Shown piece after piece: positions 15,579-23,269 of a DNA stretch of 46,676 bases. Numbering within the stretch: position 1 is the first letter of the stretch; every line of letters starts with the position of its first letter. The position numbers were made by a program, and so were the translations under genes. This DNA comes from Deltaproteobacteria bacterium (GTDB lineage Bacteria; Desulfobacterota; Dissulfuribacteria; Dissulfuribacterales; QOAL01). The notes beneath the pieces are model-generated. The model was not told the DNA's origin, did no database searches, and saw nothing but the letters and a program-made list of their open reading frames with translations. The stretch covers positions 1-46,676 of the forward strand of contig JAJRZR010000003.1 of the NCBI GenBank assembly GCA_024275145.1. The letters run 5' to 3'.

Positions 15579-18299
15579 CTACTGGCGGCCTGCCCTGAGC
15601 AGGGAACGTATCTTTTTTTCTGACTCAACGACAAGGTAGGTCGCAATGCCTGCGGCCATGATCCTTACCCAGGAATCAGACCCTATGGCGGTGCTTTGGA
15701 ACAGACGGTTCATAATTGGCAGATAAGTATATAGAATCTGCAATGTCAACATGGCAAGTACGCCGCCAAGGACCCAAATGTTACTTAGGATGCCAAGTTG
15801 GAATACGGATTTTTCCAACGACCTGCAGTTGAAGAGATAGAAGAGTTCCATGATGACAAAGACGTTGACAGCTACCGTCCGTGCCTGTTCCATGGATGCC
15901 CCTGCCGTCAGCTCCCATTTAAACAGACCATATGCGCCGAATAGGAGCATTGCGCCTACCAGAAAGATTCTGCCAATGAGTTCTCCGGTCAAGATGGGGG
16001 TCTTTGGGTCTCGTGGAGGGCGTTTCATGATGCCGGGCTCTTTGGGCTCGAAGGCCAGCATCAAGCCAAGGAAGCCCGCAGTGGTCATGTTGATCCACAG
16101 GATCTGAACAGGCAGGATAGGAAGCGCTGCTCCAAGGAGTACGGCCACCAGGATGACCAACCCCTCTCCGATGTTAGTGGGCAGGGTCCACACGATAAAT
16201 TTCGTCAGGTTGTCGAAGACGCCTCTGCCTTCCTCGACAGCCGCTGTTATGGAGCTGAAGTTGTCATCGGTGAGCACCATGTCGGCGGCCTCCTTGGCTA
16301 CGTCTGTACCGGTTATCCCCATGGCCACACCTATGTCTGCCTGTTTGAGGGCAGGGGCATCGTTCACACCGTCCCCGGTCATGGCCACGACATGGCCCCG
16401 CGCCTGTAGCGCCCTTACTAGCCGTATCTTTTCTTCAGGGGTTGTTCGTGCGAATACATTCGTGTCCTCGGCGACTCGAACCAGGTCCTTGTCAGACACA
16501 TTGGCCAGGTCCTTGCCAGTCAGTACCTTGACAGCCCTGTCCCCCTTGCCACGATCTTCATAAAGGCCGATCTGACCCGCGATGGCGGCAGCGGTGGCGG
16601 GATGATCCCCGGTAATCATCTTTACCTTTATGCCCGCCCGCTGGCAGGTATTGACTGCTTTAACTGCCTCTGCCCTTGGAGGGTCGATCATGCCTTGAAG
16701 GCCAAGAAATGAAAGATCATCCGCAACGTCATCGTGGGTTATCTCCCTGATATCGGCAGGCAATTCCTTCCTGGCGAAGGCAAGCACCCTCATCCCTCTT
16801 GCCGCCATGTGTTCCACGTCCCTGTATATCCTGTCTGCGTCCAATCTGGTAAGGTTGCCATTTGCATCCATCGCCTGGCTACATTTCTGGACGATTTGTT
16901 CCACCGCCCCTTTTACATAGACCAGACGCGGATAGCCTGGCCCGGCGTCGTGAAGCGTGGCCATGTAGCGGTGCTTTGATTCGAAGGGGATGGCGTCCAG
17001 TCGTGGATACCTTTTTTCCATCTCCTTCCTGTCCAGCCCTCCCTTGGCCGCCACCGCCAAGAGGGCCCCTTCGGTGGGGTCTCCTTGGATCTGCCACATG
17101 CCATCCTTTTCCAGGATCAGGCTGTCGTTGCACAGGAGCCCTGCAATCAGGCATTCGTTAAGGGCGGCTGTGCCCCCGTCTGGCTCACCATCCAGCCTGA
17201 CTATCTGTCCAAGAGGGGCGTAACCGCTGCCGCTTACCTCGTAATGGGTATAACCGGCCACGATGGCCTGGACGGTCATCTGGTTTTCTGTAAGCGTTCC
17301 GGTCTTGTCTGAGCATATGATGGTTGTACTGCCCAGGGTCTCTACTGCGGGCAGCTTACGAATAACGGCCCGGCGTCTCGCCATCCTGGAGACACCTATG
17401 GCCAGGGTTATGGTTACCGCTGCCGGCAGGCCCTCTGGGATCGCTCCAACGGCCAGCGCGACCGCGGCCATGAACATATCAAAGGGGCTCTGCCCCCTTG
17501 CCAGGCCAACTAGTACAGTAGCCCCTGCCAACGCCAGGATGGCGTACAGCAAGAGCCGGCTGAATTGTTCAATCTTACGTGTCAGTGGGGTTTCAAGCGT
17601 CTGGGCCGATGAGATCAGACTGGATATCCGGCCCACCTCTGTCCGGTCACCAGTGGCGATTACGATCCCGGTTGCCTGGCCATAGGTGACCATCGAAGAG
17701 CCATAGGTCATGTCCGTCCTTTCAGCAAGGGGCGTGTTTTCGTCGACAGGATCGATTCCCTTTTCTACCGGCACGGATTCACCGGTAAGTGCCGATTCGT
17801 CCACCTGTAAGTCCTTACACCTGACAAGACGCAGATCCGCTGGTACCTTGTCACCGGCCTGGAGCAGCACTATATCCCCCACTACCAGGTCAGTCGAAGG
17901 TATTCGTCTCTTTTCGCCATCCCTTACGACCGTCGCCTCTGCCAGCATGGTATCCGCCAGGGCGGCCAAGGCATTTTCCGCCTTGGATTCCTGGATGAAG
18001 CCGATGACGGCGTTGACTATCACGACGCCAAAGATCACGCCAGAGTCTACCCATTCCTGCAGGCCCGCCGTAACCAGGCCCGCCGCAATCAGTATGTATA
18101 TGAGTGGCTGATGGAACTGGAGCAGGAAACGAAGGAGCGGCCCCTTTCCCTTTTTGGCCGTCAGTATGTTGGCACCAAACCGTTTCAGGCGACCCTGGGC
18201 GTCCCCTGTATTGAGCCCTCTTTGAGGATCGGTCTCCAGGAAGTGGGCCACCTCTTCCACCGGCAGGGAATGCCATTTCTTGTCATGTAGTAGTTCCAT
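15579..18299 (-). CDS. P2-type cation-transporting ATPase
   Basis: 906 residues, full length. It has the cation ATPase N-terminal domain, actuator TGES (172-175), phosphorylated Asp331 in CSDKTGTLT, and the hinge motif MTGDGVNDAPALKQADIGVAMG. In M4 the PEGLP motif typical of Ca2+/Na+ type pumps is present, and in M5 the Asn and Glu ligands are kept (PTNIGEG). In M6 the usual NxxTD motif reads NMTTAG, so the calcium-coordinating Asp is replaced by Ala. The transported ion is therefore uncertain. It starts 25 bases after the amphi-Trp gene and is probably in the same transcript. Confidence 0.93.
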   Translation of the reverse strand: MELLHDKKWHSLPVEEVAHFLETDPQRGLNTGDAQGRLKRFGANILTAKKGKGPLLRFLLQFHQPLIYILIAAGLVTAGLQEWVDSGVIFGVVIVNAVIGFIQESKAENALAALADTMLAEATVVRDGEKRRIPSTDLVVGDIVLLQAGDKVPADLRLVRCKDLQVDESALTGESVPVEKGIDPVDENTPLAERTDMTYGSSMVTYGQATGIVIATGDRTEVGRISSLISSAQTLETPLTRKIEQFSRLLLYAILALAGATVLVGLARGQSPFDMFMAAVALAVGAIPEGLPAAVTITLAIGVSRMARRRAVIRKLPAVETLGSTTIICSDKTGTLTENQMTVQAIVAGYTHYEVSGSGYAPLGQIVRLDGEPDGGTAALNECLIAGLLCNDSLILEKDGMWQIQGDPTEGALLAVAAKGGLDRKEMEKRYPRLDAIPFESKHRYMATLHDAGPGYPRLVYVKGAVEQIVQKCSQAMDANGNLTRLDADRIYRDVEHMAARGMRVLAFARKELPADIREITHDDVADDLSFLGLQGMIDPPRAEAVKAVNTCQRAGIKVKMITGDHPATAAAIAGQIGLYEDRGKGDRAVKVLTGKDLANVSDKDLVRVAEDTNVFARTTPEEKIRLVRALQARGHVVAMTGDGVNDAPALKQADIGVAMGITGTDVAKEAADMVLTDDNFSSITAAVEEGRGVFDNLTKFIVWTLPTNIGEGLVILVAVLLGAALPILPVQILWINMTTAGFLGLMLAFEPKEPGIMKRPPRDPKTPILTGELIGRIFLVGAMLLFGAYGLFKWELTAGASMEQARTVAVNVFVIMELFYLFNCRSLEKSVFQLGILSNIWVLGGVLAMLTLQILYTYLPIMNRLFQSTAIGSDSWVRIMAAGIATYLVVESEKKIRSLLRAGRQ

Positions 18300-18324
18300 G
18301 GAAGTTTCCTGTATTACCCAGTAG

Positions 18325-18597
18325 TTATTCTATTACCACGCCGGTTTTGTGCCCACTGTCTCCGGGATACCATTCAAGCTCTATCTCCAATTTGAGCTGC
18401 GTACCCTTTGTCCGTTTGATTTCTTCTTCCACCTTGATTTCAATGCTCATATTATCTGGAAAATCCACAGTAACCTCGTTTTCGTCCTGGCGGAGTATCA
18501 TTTTCCCCTGTTCGATCTTGTCAGCAATATTTCTGAACATTGCTGCAATTTCGAGGCTGTTCTTTTTCTCTTCACTTTTGAATAGTATCTTTTCCAT
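18325..18597 (-). CDS. Amphi-Trp domain protein
   Basis: 90 residues, with a perfect AAGGAGGA site before the ATG. It begins with a hydrophilic helical half (EIAAMFRNIADKIEQGKM) and ends in alternating charged and hydrophobic strands (QLKLEIELEWYPGD), the signature of the amphi-Trp domain, a small family of unknown function. It is upstream of the cation ATPase and separated by 25 bases. A regulatory or accessory role for the pump is possible but unproven. Confidence 0.8.
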   Translation of the reverse strand: MEKILFKSEEKKNSLEIAAMFRNIADKIEQGKMILRQDENEVTVDFPDNMSIEIKVEEEIKRTKGTQLKLEIELEWYPGDSGHKTGVVIE

Positions 18598-18955
18598 GTC
18601 ATCCTCCTTATGCCTTTGTTCATCACGAAGATATAGCCCACCAAGAGGGCCGTGTTTTCACGCTATGGGGCGGCAATCAAGGGTACGGGCCGCAAGAGGG
18701 TTTTGTGGATGATCGTGCAGGTGACCTGCAGGTGCGATCGGTCAGGTGGCCAAGTGGGTACGTCAAGATCAACAAAAAGAATCTCTTGCAAACCGGTGTG
18801 TGGGATTGGGATGCCAGGGTACTGGCACGGTTCCGATAACACTGCAGCCTTTGGTAACCTTCATACATAGATACAGTTCCTTTGCATCCTGCCAGGGTGA
18901 AAGATAAGGGTTCAGTCGATACGGGATGCCAAGGACGAATAAATCTTCCAATCAA
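18598..18955. other. Intergenic region with palindromes, no gene seen
   Basis: 358 bases between the oxidoreductase beta gene end and the amphi-Trp gene start. Its open frames look random. It contains a compact palindromic cluster at 18711-18739 and a small hairpin GCCAG/CTGGC near 18813-18826. It should carry the promoter for the amphi-Trp/ATPase transcript. Confidence 0.55.
18711..18739. repeat. Nested palindrome
   Basis: Outer arms GATCG/CGATC enclose TGCAGGT-G-ACCTGCA, so a hairpin can form on either strand. No U-tract follows. It could be an operator or part of a transcript end. Confidence 0.4.
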
Positions 18956-19819
18956 TCAAGTATGCGCCTTCAGTACGGCTTCAAGCCTGCCGGGATTCAT
19001 CCCTACAGGTATTCGTTCTCCAAGAAGACGTTCCTCGTAGGTAGGCTTTTGTACCTGATAAAAGATGCCGGTGGCAACCCTTCCATCCATTCCGTATGAC
19101 CACTCTCTGGCCATTTCAAGGGCGGCGCCCAGGTCCTTTGGATCGTGTCCCTTGTCGAAAAGGTCGTAGACCTGTTCATTGTAGAATTTATAGGTATTGA
19201 AGAAGGTAAAACATGGCTGTAGGACTTCTATGAAGGAGAAACCATGGTGTCTGACTGCCGCCTTTATAAGGGCGGTTAGTCGTTTCATATGTGCGGTATA
19301 TCCCCTGGCCACAAAGGTTGCACCGGCCGAAAGCAGGAGCTCCAAGGGGTTGAAGGGCTCTTCAGGGCTCCCCTTCGGGGTGGATCGGCCCTTGAAACCC
19401 GTAGGGCTAGTGGGGGTGAATTGGCCAGTGGTCAACCCATAGACCCGGTTGTCGTGAACGATGAAGGTGACGTTTATGTTCCTCTTGGCAGCAAAGATCA
19501 GGTGGGCAATGCCTTCACCATATGCATCCCCATCACCTGCATGGCCGATTACGACCAACTCCGGGTTCGCAAGCTTGATTCCGGAAATCGTGGGTGCCAC
19601 ACGGCCATGAATGGAATAGAAACTGTTTACGTTTACATAGTCTACAATCTTTGCATGGCAGCCAATGCCTGATGCAAGGACAAATCGTTCCGGCTCTATT
19701 CCATCTTCTTCATTGAGGTCTTCGATCGATGCCATCAGGGCATTCAGGATACCAAAATTTCCACATCCTGGACACCAGGTATTTTCGGCGTAGGTCTTAA
19801 GATCCTTTTTTCCCATCAT
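18956..19819 (-). CDS. korB: 2-oxoacid:ferredoxin oxidoreductase, beta subunit
   Basis: 287 residues. It has the TPP-binding subunit layout: WCPGCGNFGILNAL at the start with cysteines for the proximal Fe-S cluster, and the Mg-TPP motif GDGDAYGEGIAHLI followed by NNxxYGLT-like HDNRVYGLTTGQ and PTSPTG. Together with the alpha subunit it oxidatively decarboxylates a 2-oxoacid to acyl-CoA with ferredoxin, reversible in anaerobes. 2-Oxoglutarate is the usual substrate for this two-subunit group, but substrate choice cannot be proven here. It overlaps the alpha gene stop (ATGA) and has AGGAGG just upstream. Confidence 0.92.
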   Translation of the reverse strand: MMGKKDLKTYAENTWCPGCGNFGILNALMASIEDLNEEDGIEPERFVLASGIGCHAKIVDYVNVNSFYSIHGRVAPTISGIKLANPELVVIGHAGDGDAYGEGIAHLIFAAKRNINVTFIVHDNRVYGLTTGQFTPTSPTGFKGRSTPKGSPEEPFNPLELLLSAGATFVARGYTAHMKRLTALIKAAVRHHGFSFIEVLQPCFTFFNTYKFYNEQVYDLFDKGHDPKDLGAALEMAREWSYGMDGRVATGIFYQVQKPTYEERLLGERIPVGMNPGRLEAVLKAHT

Positions 19820-21465
19820 AGAACCTCCTTAAGGTCATTTTTAAGGGAATCGATGGTGAAGGGCCGGCCGTCATAGCGGAGGACCTTCCTGTCTGCCTTT
19901 ATGCCTTTTGTTGCAAGGAGGCTGGACAGTTGACCCGTGGCATTGACCTCTACATCTATCAACGTTTTTACGCCGGAAAGGGCCTTTACCATCTCGTTCA
20001 TGGGAAAGGGCTCCAGCAGGAGTGGCTGAATTACCCGCAAATCAAGTTCCTCCGCCACCTCTATGCATGCCCCCTTGGTTGAACCCCAGCAGATCAGGGC
20101 ACGCTCTGCACGGGGATTCCCGTATACCTTGACCAGCTCTTGGCGGCCGAGTTCACTCTTCAATTTCTCCAGTTTCTTGAGGCGTTTTCCTTGCATTCTG
20201 GTGATTTCATCAGGTTCTTCCGTGGTAATGCCGTGTTCATCGTGTTCGTAAGATGTCACCTTGACCACCGCATCCCGGGTCCCTGGAAAGGCCAGGGGTG
20301 AGATACCATCTTCTGTTTGCCGATATCGTTTGTATTCGCCTGATCCGTCCCAGGATATGGGAGGTTGGGGACCGATCTCTGCCGGATCGCCCTCGAAGCT
20401 CGATGTGCTCTCGCTCAGGTGCTTATCAGACAGGATAAATGCAGGGATCTGGAATTTCCATGCCAGGTTGAGGGCAAGAGCCGTCAGATAAAATGCCTCT
20501 TCTACGTCACCTGGGGCCATGAGCACACGCAGAAATTCTCCATGCCCGGAATGGAGGACGAAGGACAGGTCAGCTTGCATGGTGTAGGTGGGAACCCCTG
20601 TGCTTGGACCGGCACGTTGGCACTCCACGAAGACCAGGGGAATCTCTGCCTGGCCTGCAAGGCTTACCGCCTCGGTCATGAGTGCAAAGCCTCCTCCGGA
20701 GGTACCAACCATAACCCTTGCCCCTGTATATGCCGCTCCAAGGGCCATGAGGGCCACTCCTATCTCGTTCTCAGGATGGATGGTGACTACGTTGAGGTCG
20801 TCTTCATGGGACGCCAGGTAATGGAGGATACTCGATGCCGGTGTCATGGGATAGGCAATGTACATGTTCAGGCCCGCCTTGACCGCCCCAATGGCAATGG
20901 CCTCGTTCCCAGTAAGCAGCGGCACGGCAGGTGCGCCTGCGCGATCGATCTTTTGCCCTGAATCCACCGTGTTTTCGAAGGCCGTCCGGGCTATCTTGAG
21001 ATTGGTCTCCTTGGATCTGGCGATGGTGTCCCTTATAACCTCTGCCACCACCTCCCAATCGATTCCCAGATGGCCAGCCAGGGCCCCTATGGCCGCTGTA
21101 TTTCGCATGATCGGGGCGCCCTGGTGCTCCCTGAGGATTTCTTTGAAAGGAAGCCCTATGCCCTGGGTCTCGACCTTGCCGGAATCGAATATTACCTCTC
21201 CGCCAGCCTTGAGCCGCCAGCGGTGACGTTTCACTGTTTCCTGATTCATGGCCAGGATCAGGTCGACATTTTCTTTGTGTGCCCGGATCTTTTTGTCCGC
21301 GGCTCGAACGATAGAGAAATTGTGCCCTCCTCGTATGAGGGAAGGGTAATCATCGTAGAAAAAGATTCGGTAACCGAGACGGTTCAAAAGTCTGGCCACG
21401 GTATTGCCGGCCTGTCGTATCCCGTCACCGGCCTGTCCGCCCATGAGAATCGAAAGCTCTTTCAT
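19816..21465 (-). CDS. korA: 2-oxoacid:ferredoxin oxidoreductase, alpha subunit with fused gamma domain
   Basis: About 549 residues from the ATG at 21465. AAGGAG lies six bases upstream, and an adjacent ATG at 21468 is the alternative. The upstream frame extension has no binding site. The N-terminal gamma domain has GGQAGDGIRQAGNTVARLL. The pyrimidine-binding alpha domain follows from about residue 180 (GNEAIAIGAVKAGL, YPMTPASS, TSGGGFALMTEAVSLAG), then a C-terminal domain. The gamma-alpha fusion with a separate beta is the KorAB arrangement. No ferredoxin-like delta gene is adjacent. Confidence 0.92.
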   Translation of the reverse strand: MKELSILMGGQAGDGIRQAGNTVARLLNRLGYRIFFYDDYPSLIRGGHNFSIVRAADKKIRAHKENVDLILAMNQETVKRHRWRLKAGGEVIFDSGKVETQGIGLPFKEILREHQGAPIMRNTAAIGALAGHLGIDWEVVAEVIRDTIARSKETNLKIARTAFENTVDSGQKIDRAGAPAVPLLTGNEAIAIGAVKAGLNMYIAYPMTPASSILHYLASHEDDLNVVTIHPENEIGVALMALGAAYTGARVMVGTSGGGFALMTEAVSLAGQAEIPLVFVECQRAGPSTGVPTYTMQADLSFVLHSGHGEFLRVLMAPGDVEEAFYLTALALNLAWKFQIPAFILSDKHLSESTSSFEGDPAEIGPQPPISWDGSGEYKRYRQTEDGISPLAFPGTRDAVVKVTSYEHDEHGITTEEPDEITRMQGKRLKKLEKLKSELGRQELVKVYGNPRAERALICWGSTKGACIEVAEELDLRVIQPLLLEPFPMNEMVKALSGVKTLIDVEVNATGQLSSLLATKGIKADRKVLRYDGRPFTIDSLKNDLKEVL

Positions 21466-21911
21466 CATCTTCTCCTTTTGCCATACATTTGCAGTGCCCA
21501 GTCGATACTTGCAGCCTTGTCCGGGAATGCAGACCGGGTTGGAGGGCCGTGTTCTTGCCCGTTTGGCTGGCACAGGTAGCCGGGCAGGCTAAAGATCCAT
21601 GTTTTTGTCCCCGCACGGGGCCTTTTTGTTCGAGAACAGTAAATATGAGGGTGCAAAAGGGTGCAGCATGCGCTAGGGCGTGAAGGCCTTTTTGCGACAG
21701 GTCACAGGGCCTATCGGGCAAAAAAGAGGTTTTTGGGGTGCACCGCTTTGTTTTTTTGTCTCAGGATTAATTAAGAAGGCTCCAAAGTGATCATGACCAT
21801 TTTTTTGAAGCTTATAGCCTGGGGATGCCAGGTGTCAAGGAAAGAAAAGGACCTGGCCAGATCCCCAAGGCAGGAAAGGGATCGTTTTCTTAGAGGTCGT
21901 AGGATGTAATC
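21466..21911. other. Intergenic region, no gene seen
   Basis: About 446 bases upstream of the oxidoreductase genes and downstream of the holin-like gene. CCCCGCACGGGG at 21612-21623 followed by CCTTTTTG could be a rightward terminator, but no rightward gene precedes it. The stretch at 21735-21810 is T/A-rich and may hold the korAB promoter. Open frames are unconvincing. Confidence 0.5.
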
Positions 21912-22157
21912 TTATTTCGCGGCAGCATTATAAATTATGGCTATCAGTAGCCCGGCTATCGCACCATCGACAAAACCCCATATTGCTCCAACGATACCGC
22001 CCAAAAGGGTTGGCTCAAATCCAATGTAGATGGACCCCATGACCTCAACGAATTTTGCAGACCATCCGAAGATGGAAGCCCAGCCGGTAAGTAGCATACA
22101 AAGTGCCCATGATGAGCCAAGGGCAATGGCCAGCGCCTTCACGTTTAACTTGTTCAT
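21912..22157 (-). CDS. Small two-helix membrane protein, holin-like family
   Basis: 81 residues, with AGGAGG upstream of the ATG. Two hydrophobic segments (about 8-28 and 50-75) flank GWSAKFVEVMGSIYIGFEPT, and the second is rich in glycine (GGIVGAIWGFVDGAIAGLLIAIIY). This resembles the family annotated as bacteriophage holin in many anaerobe genomes, although no phage genes surround it. The real function is unknown; it may be a chromosomal small membrane protein. It is a single gene bounded by repeats at 22178 onward. Confidence 0.72.
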   Translation of the reverse strand: MNKLNVKALAIALGSSWALCMLLTGWASIFGWSAKFVEVMGSIYIGFEPTLLGGIVGAIWGFVDGAIAGLLIAIIYNAAAK

Positions 22158-22259
22158 GTTATGTATGCCTCCTGTTGTCCTGGATTATGTAACTTGCCGG
22201 GCTTGTCAAAGATGCGGGATGGCAGGCAATCAAGGTCCATCGTAATATCTGCGTATAAA

Positions 22260-22516
22260 CCCGGATTATGCACTTCAAATGCTGAATAAATAGAATTGTG
22301 TTAAAAATTACAAGAGGTTACAAGCAAATCGGCATCCTCTTCGGTTCACCCAAAAGGTGCATCAACTTCTCAACGAAATCATCTAGCATTTGAAGCCACA
22401 AGGGGCTCGTAATTTTACAGAATTCGATGTCTTTTAGGGTGGTTGAAGTACCAAAGGTACGTCTGCGCGTCATCAGTCTTGCATCTCCGGCAAGTTTGCG
22501 AGCTGGATGATCCTGG
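22260..22516. mobile_element. Decayed IS-like element E1
   Basis: The left end CCGGATTATGCACTTCAAATG matches the left end of E2 (CTGGATTATGTACTTCAAWTG type). The right 63 bases match the right end of E2 with one mismatch and finish in GAGCTGGATGATCCTGG. The ends are roughly inverted copies of each other (GGATTATGCA at left, degenerate at right). The leftward open frame inside is described separately. Family not identified. Confidence 0.55.
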
Positions 22517-22536
22517 ATAAAACGCAGGGGGATACC
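22318..22536 (-). pseudogene. Open-frame remnant inside E1, possible transposase tail
   Basis: A leftward frame of 72 codons runs between in-frame stops, without a start codon or binding site. The reading contains HPARKLAGDARLMTRRRTFG and later SPLWLQMLDDFVEKLMHLLG, and ends in PICL. It looks like a real protein C-terminus but no family was recognised. Part of it is repeated in E2. It most likely derives from the mobile element. Confidence 0.35.
22443..22505. repeat. 63-bp direct repeat, copy 1
   Basis: Matches 22639-22701 with a single mismatch (T/C at the seventh base). It forms the right part of element E1. Confidence 0.92.
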
Positions 22537-22557
22537 TTATATCTTGGAACCGGTGCA

Positions 22558-22597
22558 AACTAAAAAGCCCTGCACTACGGTGCAGGGCTTTTTAGTT
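22558..22597 (-). terminator. Strong intrinsic terminator, probably of the cold-shock gene
   Basis: Perfect 18-base inverted repeat (22558-22575 and 22580-22597) with loop TACG. The stem core is GCCCTGCAC/GTGCAGGGC, flanked by A5 and T5 runs, so it can act in both directions. Read leftward it lies 127 bases after the cold-shock stop, with element E2 in between. Confidence 0.88.
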
Positions 22598-22608
22598 CGA
22601 GATATTAT

Positions 22609-22712
22609 CCTGGATTATGTACTTCAATTGTTGCACACTTGAAGCACCAAAGGTACGTCTGCGCGTCATCAGTCTTGCATCTCCGGCAAGTTTGCGAGCT
22701 GCATAATCCAGA
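22609..22712. mobile_element. Short IS-like element E2 (internally deleted E1)
   Basis: 104 bases bounded by inverted ends: CTGGATTATGTA on the left and TGCATAATCCAG on the right. It shares both ends with E1 but lacks the middle, as a MITE-like deletion derivative would. It begins 11 bases beyond the cold-shock stop codon. No clear target duplication seen. Confidence 0.5.
22639..22701. repeat. 63-bp direct repeat, copy 2
   Basis: Partner of 22443-22505, forming the right part of E2. Confidence 0.92.
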
Positions 22713-22723
22713 ATTGTAGGTTG

Positions 22724-22924
22724 TTAGAGCTGTACCACGTTATCGGCAGCAGGTCCCTTGGGCCCTTCAACTATATCAAAACTTACCCTTGCTCCCTCGT
22801 CGAGTGACTTGTAACCCTCTGACTTAATGGCAGAATAATGTACAAACACGTCGTTGCCGTTATCCTGCTCGATAAAACCAAAACCCTTTGATGCATTAAA
22901 CCACTTTACGGTACCTTCTTTCAC
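22724..22924 (-). CDS. cspA: Cold-shock domain protein
   Basis: 66 residues. The start is GTG at 22924, with AAAGGAG eight bases upstream. It is a single OB-fold with both RNA-binding motifs, KGFGFI (RNP1) and DVFVHYSAI (RNP2), and the usual [11 protein letters not shown] ending. It binds single-stranded RNA or DNA as a chaperone. The leader of about 140 bases contains two copies of TAGATTATCC on the plus strand and a 14-bp palindrome, so post-transcriptional control is possible. Monocistronic: a terminator stands upstream and another downstream. Confidence 0.96.
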   Translation of the reverse strand: MKEGTVKWFNASKGFGFIEQDNGNDVFVHYSAIKSEGYKSLDEGARVSFDIVEGPKGPAADNVVQL

Positions 22925-23269
22925 TACTGCTACTCCTTTTGAGCGGTTTCACCTGGAAACCCTTTTAGATTATCCCTGGAAAAGTAGGTCTTTCTGGATA
23001 GATTATCCGTCAGCCCTCAGGACCCAGGGTATTTCACTGCCCTTTTAAGGGCAAAAAACAAAAAAGCCGCACCTAGAGGATGTGCGGCCGACATGACTAC
23101 CATTTTGCAAACAAGTGCTACACAACAACTTTTTTCATAATAGCCTATCTGTTGCCAAATGGCAATCATTTTTTATTATGATAATAACTGGCCTCCATTA
23201 CAGGGTCGATATCATCATGCCGCAGGAACGCGGCATCACGGGCGCGGGCCACATCCAAATTACAGCCTG
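22925..23269. promoter_or_regulatory. Cold-shock gene leader and upstream terminator region
   Basis: 345 bases without a gene. From right to left it holds a hairpin ATGCCGC/GCGGCAT (23217-23236), an intrinsic terminator (23049-23088), the palindrome GCCCTTTTAAGGGC (23039-23052), and two direct repeats TAGATTATCC (22999-23008, 22966-22975), the first being half of the dyad GGATA-GAT-TATCC. The cold-shock promoter must lie between about 22940 and 23066. Confidence 0.6.
23049..23088 (-). terminator. Intrinsic terminator
   Basis: Leftward: GCCGCAC (23088-23082), nine-base loop, GTGCGGC (23072-23066), then TTTTTTGTTTTTT. It ends the DUF3365 transcript before the cold-shock gene. Confidence 0.88.

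Larger units (their letters stand above)
22158..22723. other. Repeat-rich intergenic region
   Basis: 566 bases filled with insertion-sequence-like remnants: an isolated end sequence at about 22180-22197, element E1 (22260-22516) with a decayed open frame, a perfect terminator hairpin at 22558-22597, and element E2 (22609-22712). No intact gene. Confidence 0.75.

Noticed and set aside
15437-15646. Open frame of 69 codons upstream of the sigma-54 regulator
   Set aside because: It overlaps the ATPase 3' end and shows no protein-like pattern.
18820-18845. Sigma-54 promoter (TGGCACG)
   Set aside because: The -12 TTGC element is missing at the right spacing and no gene follows in that direction.
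18677-18955. Minus-strand frame of 92 codons after korB
   Set aside because: No binding site and random-looking translation.
21607-21628. Rightward terminator CCCCGCACGGGG plus T5
   Set aside because: No rightward transcript exists there; the short stem is likely chance or part of a leftward leader.
21912-22712. Prophage or complete insertion sequence
   Set aside because: Only a holin-like gene and short decayed repeats are present; there is no integrase, capsid or full transposase.
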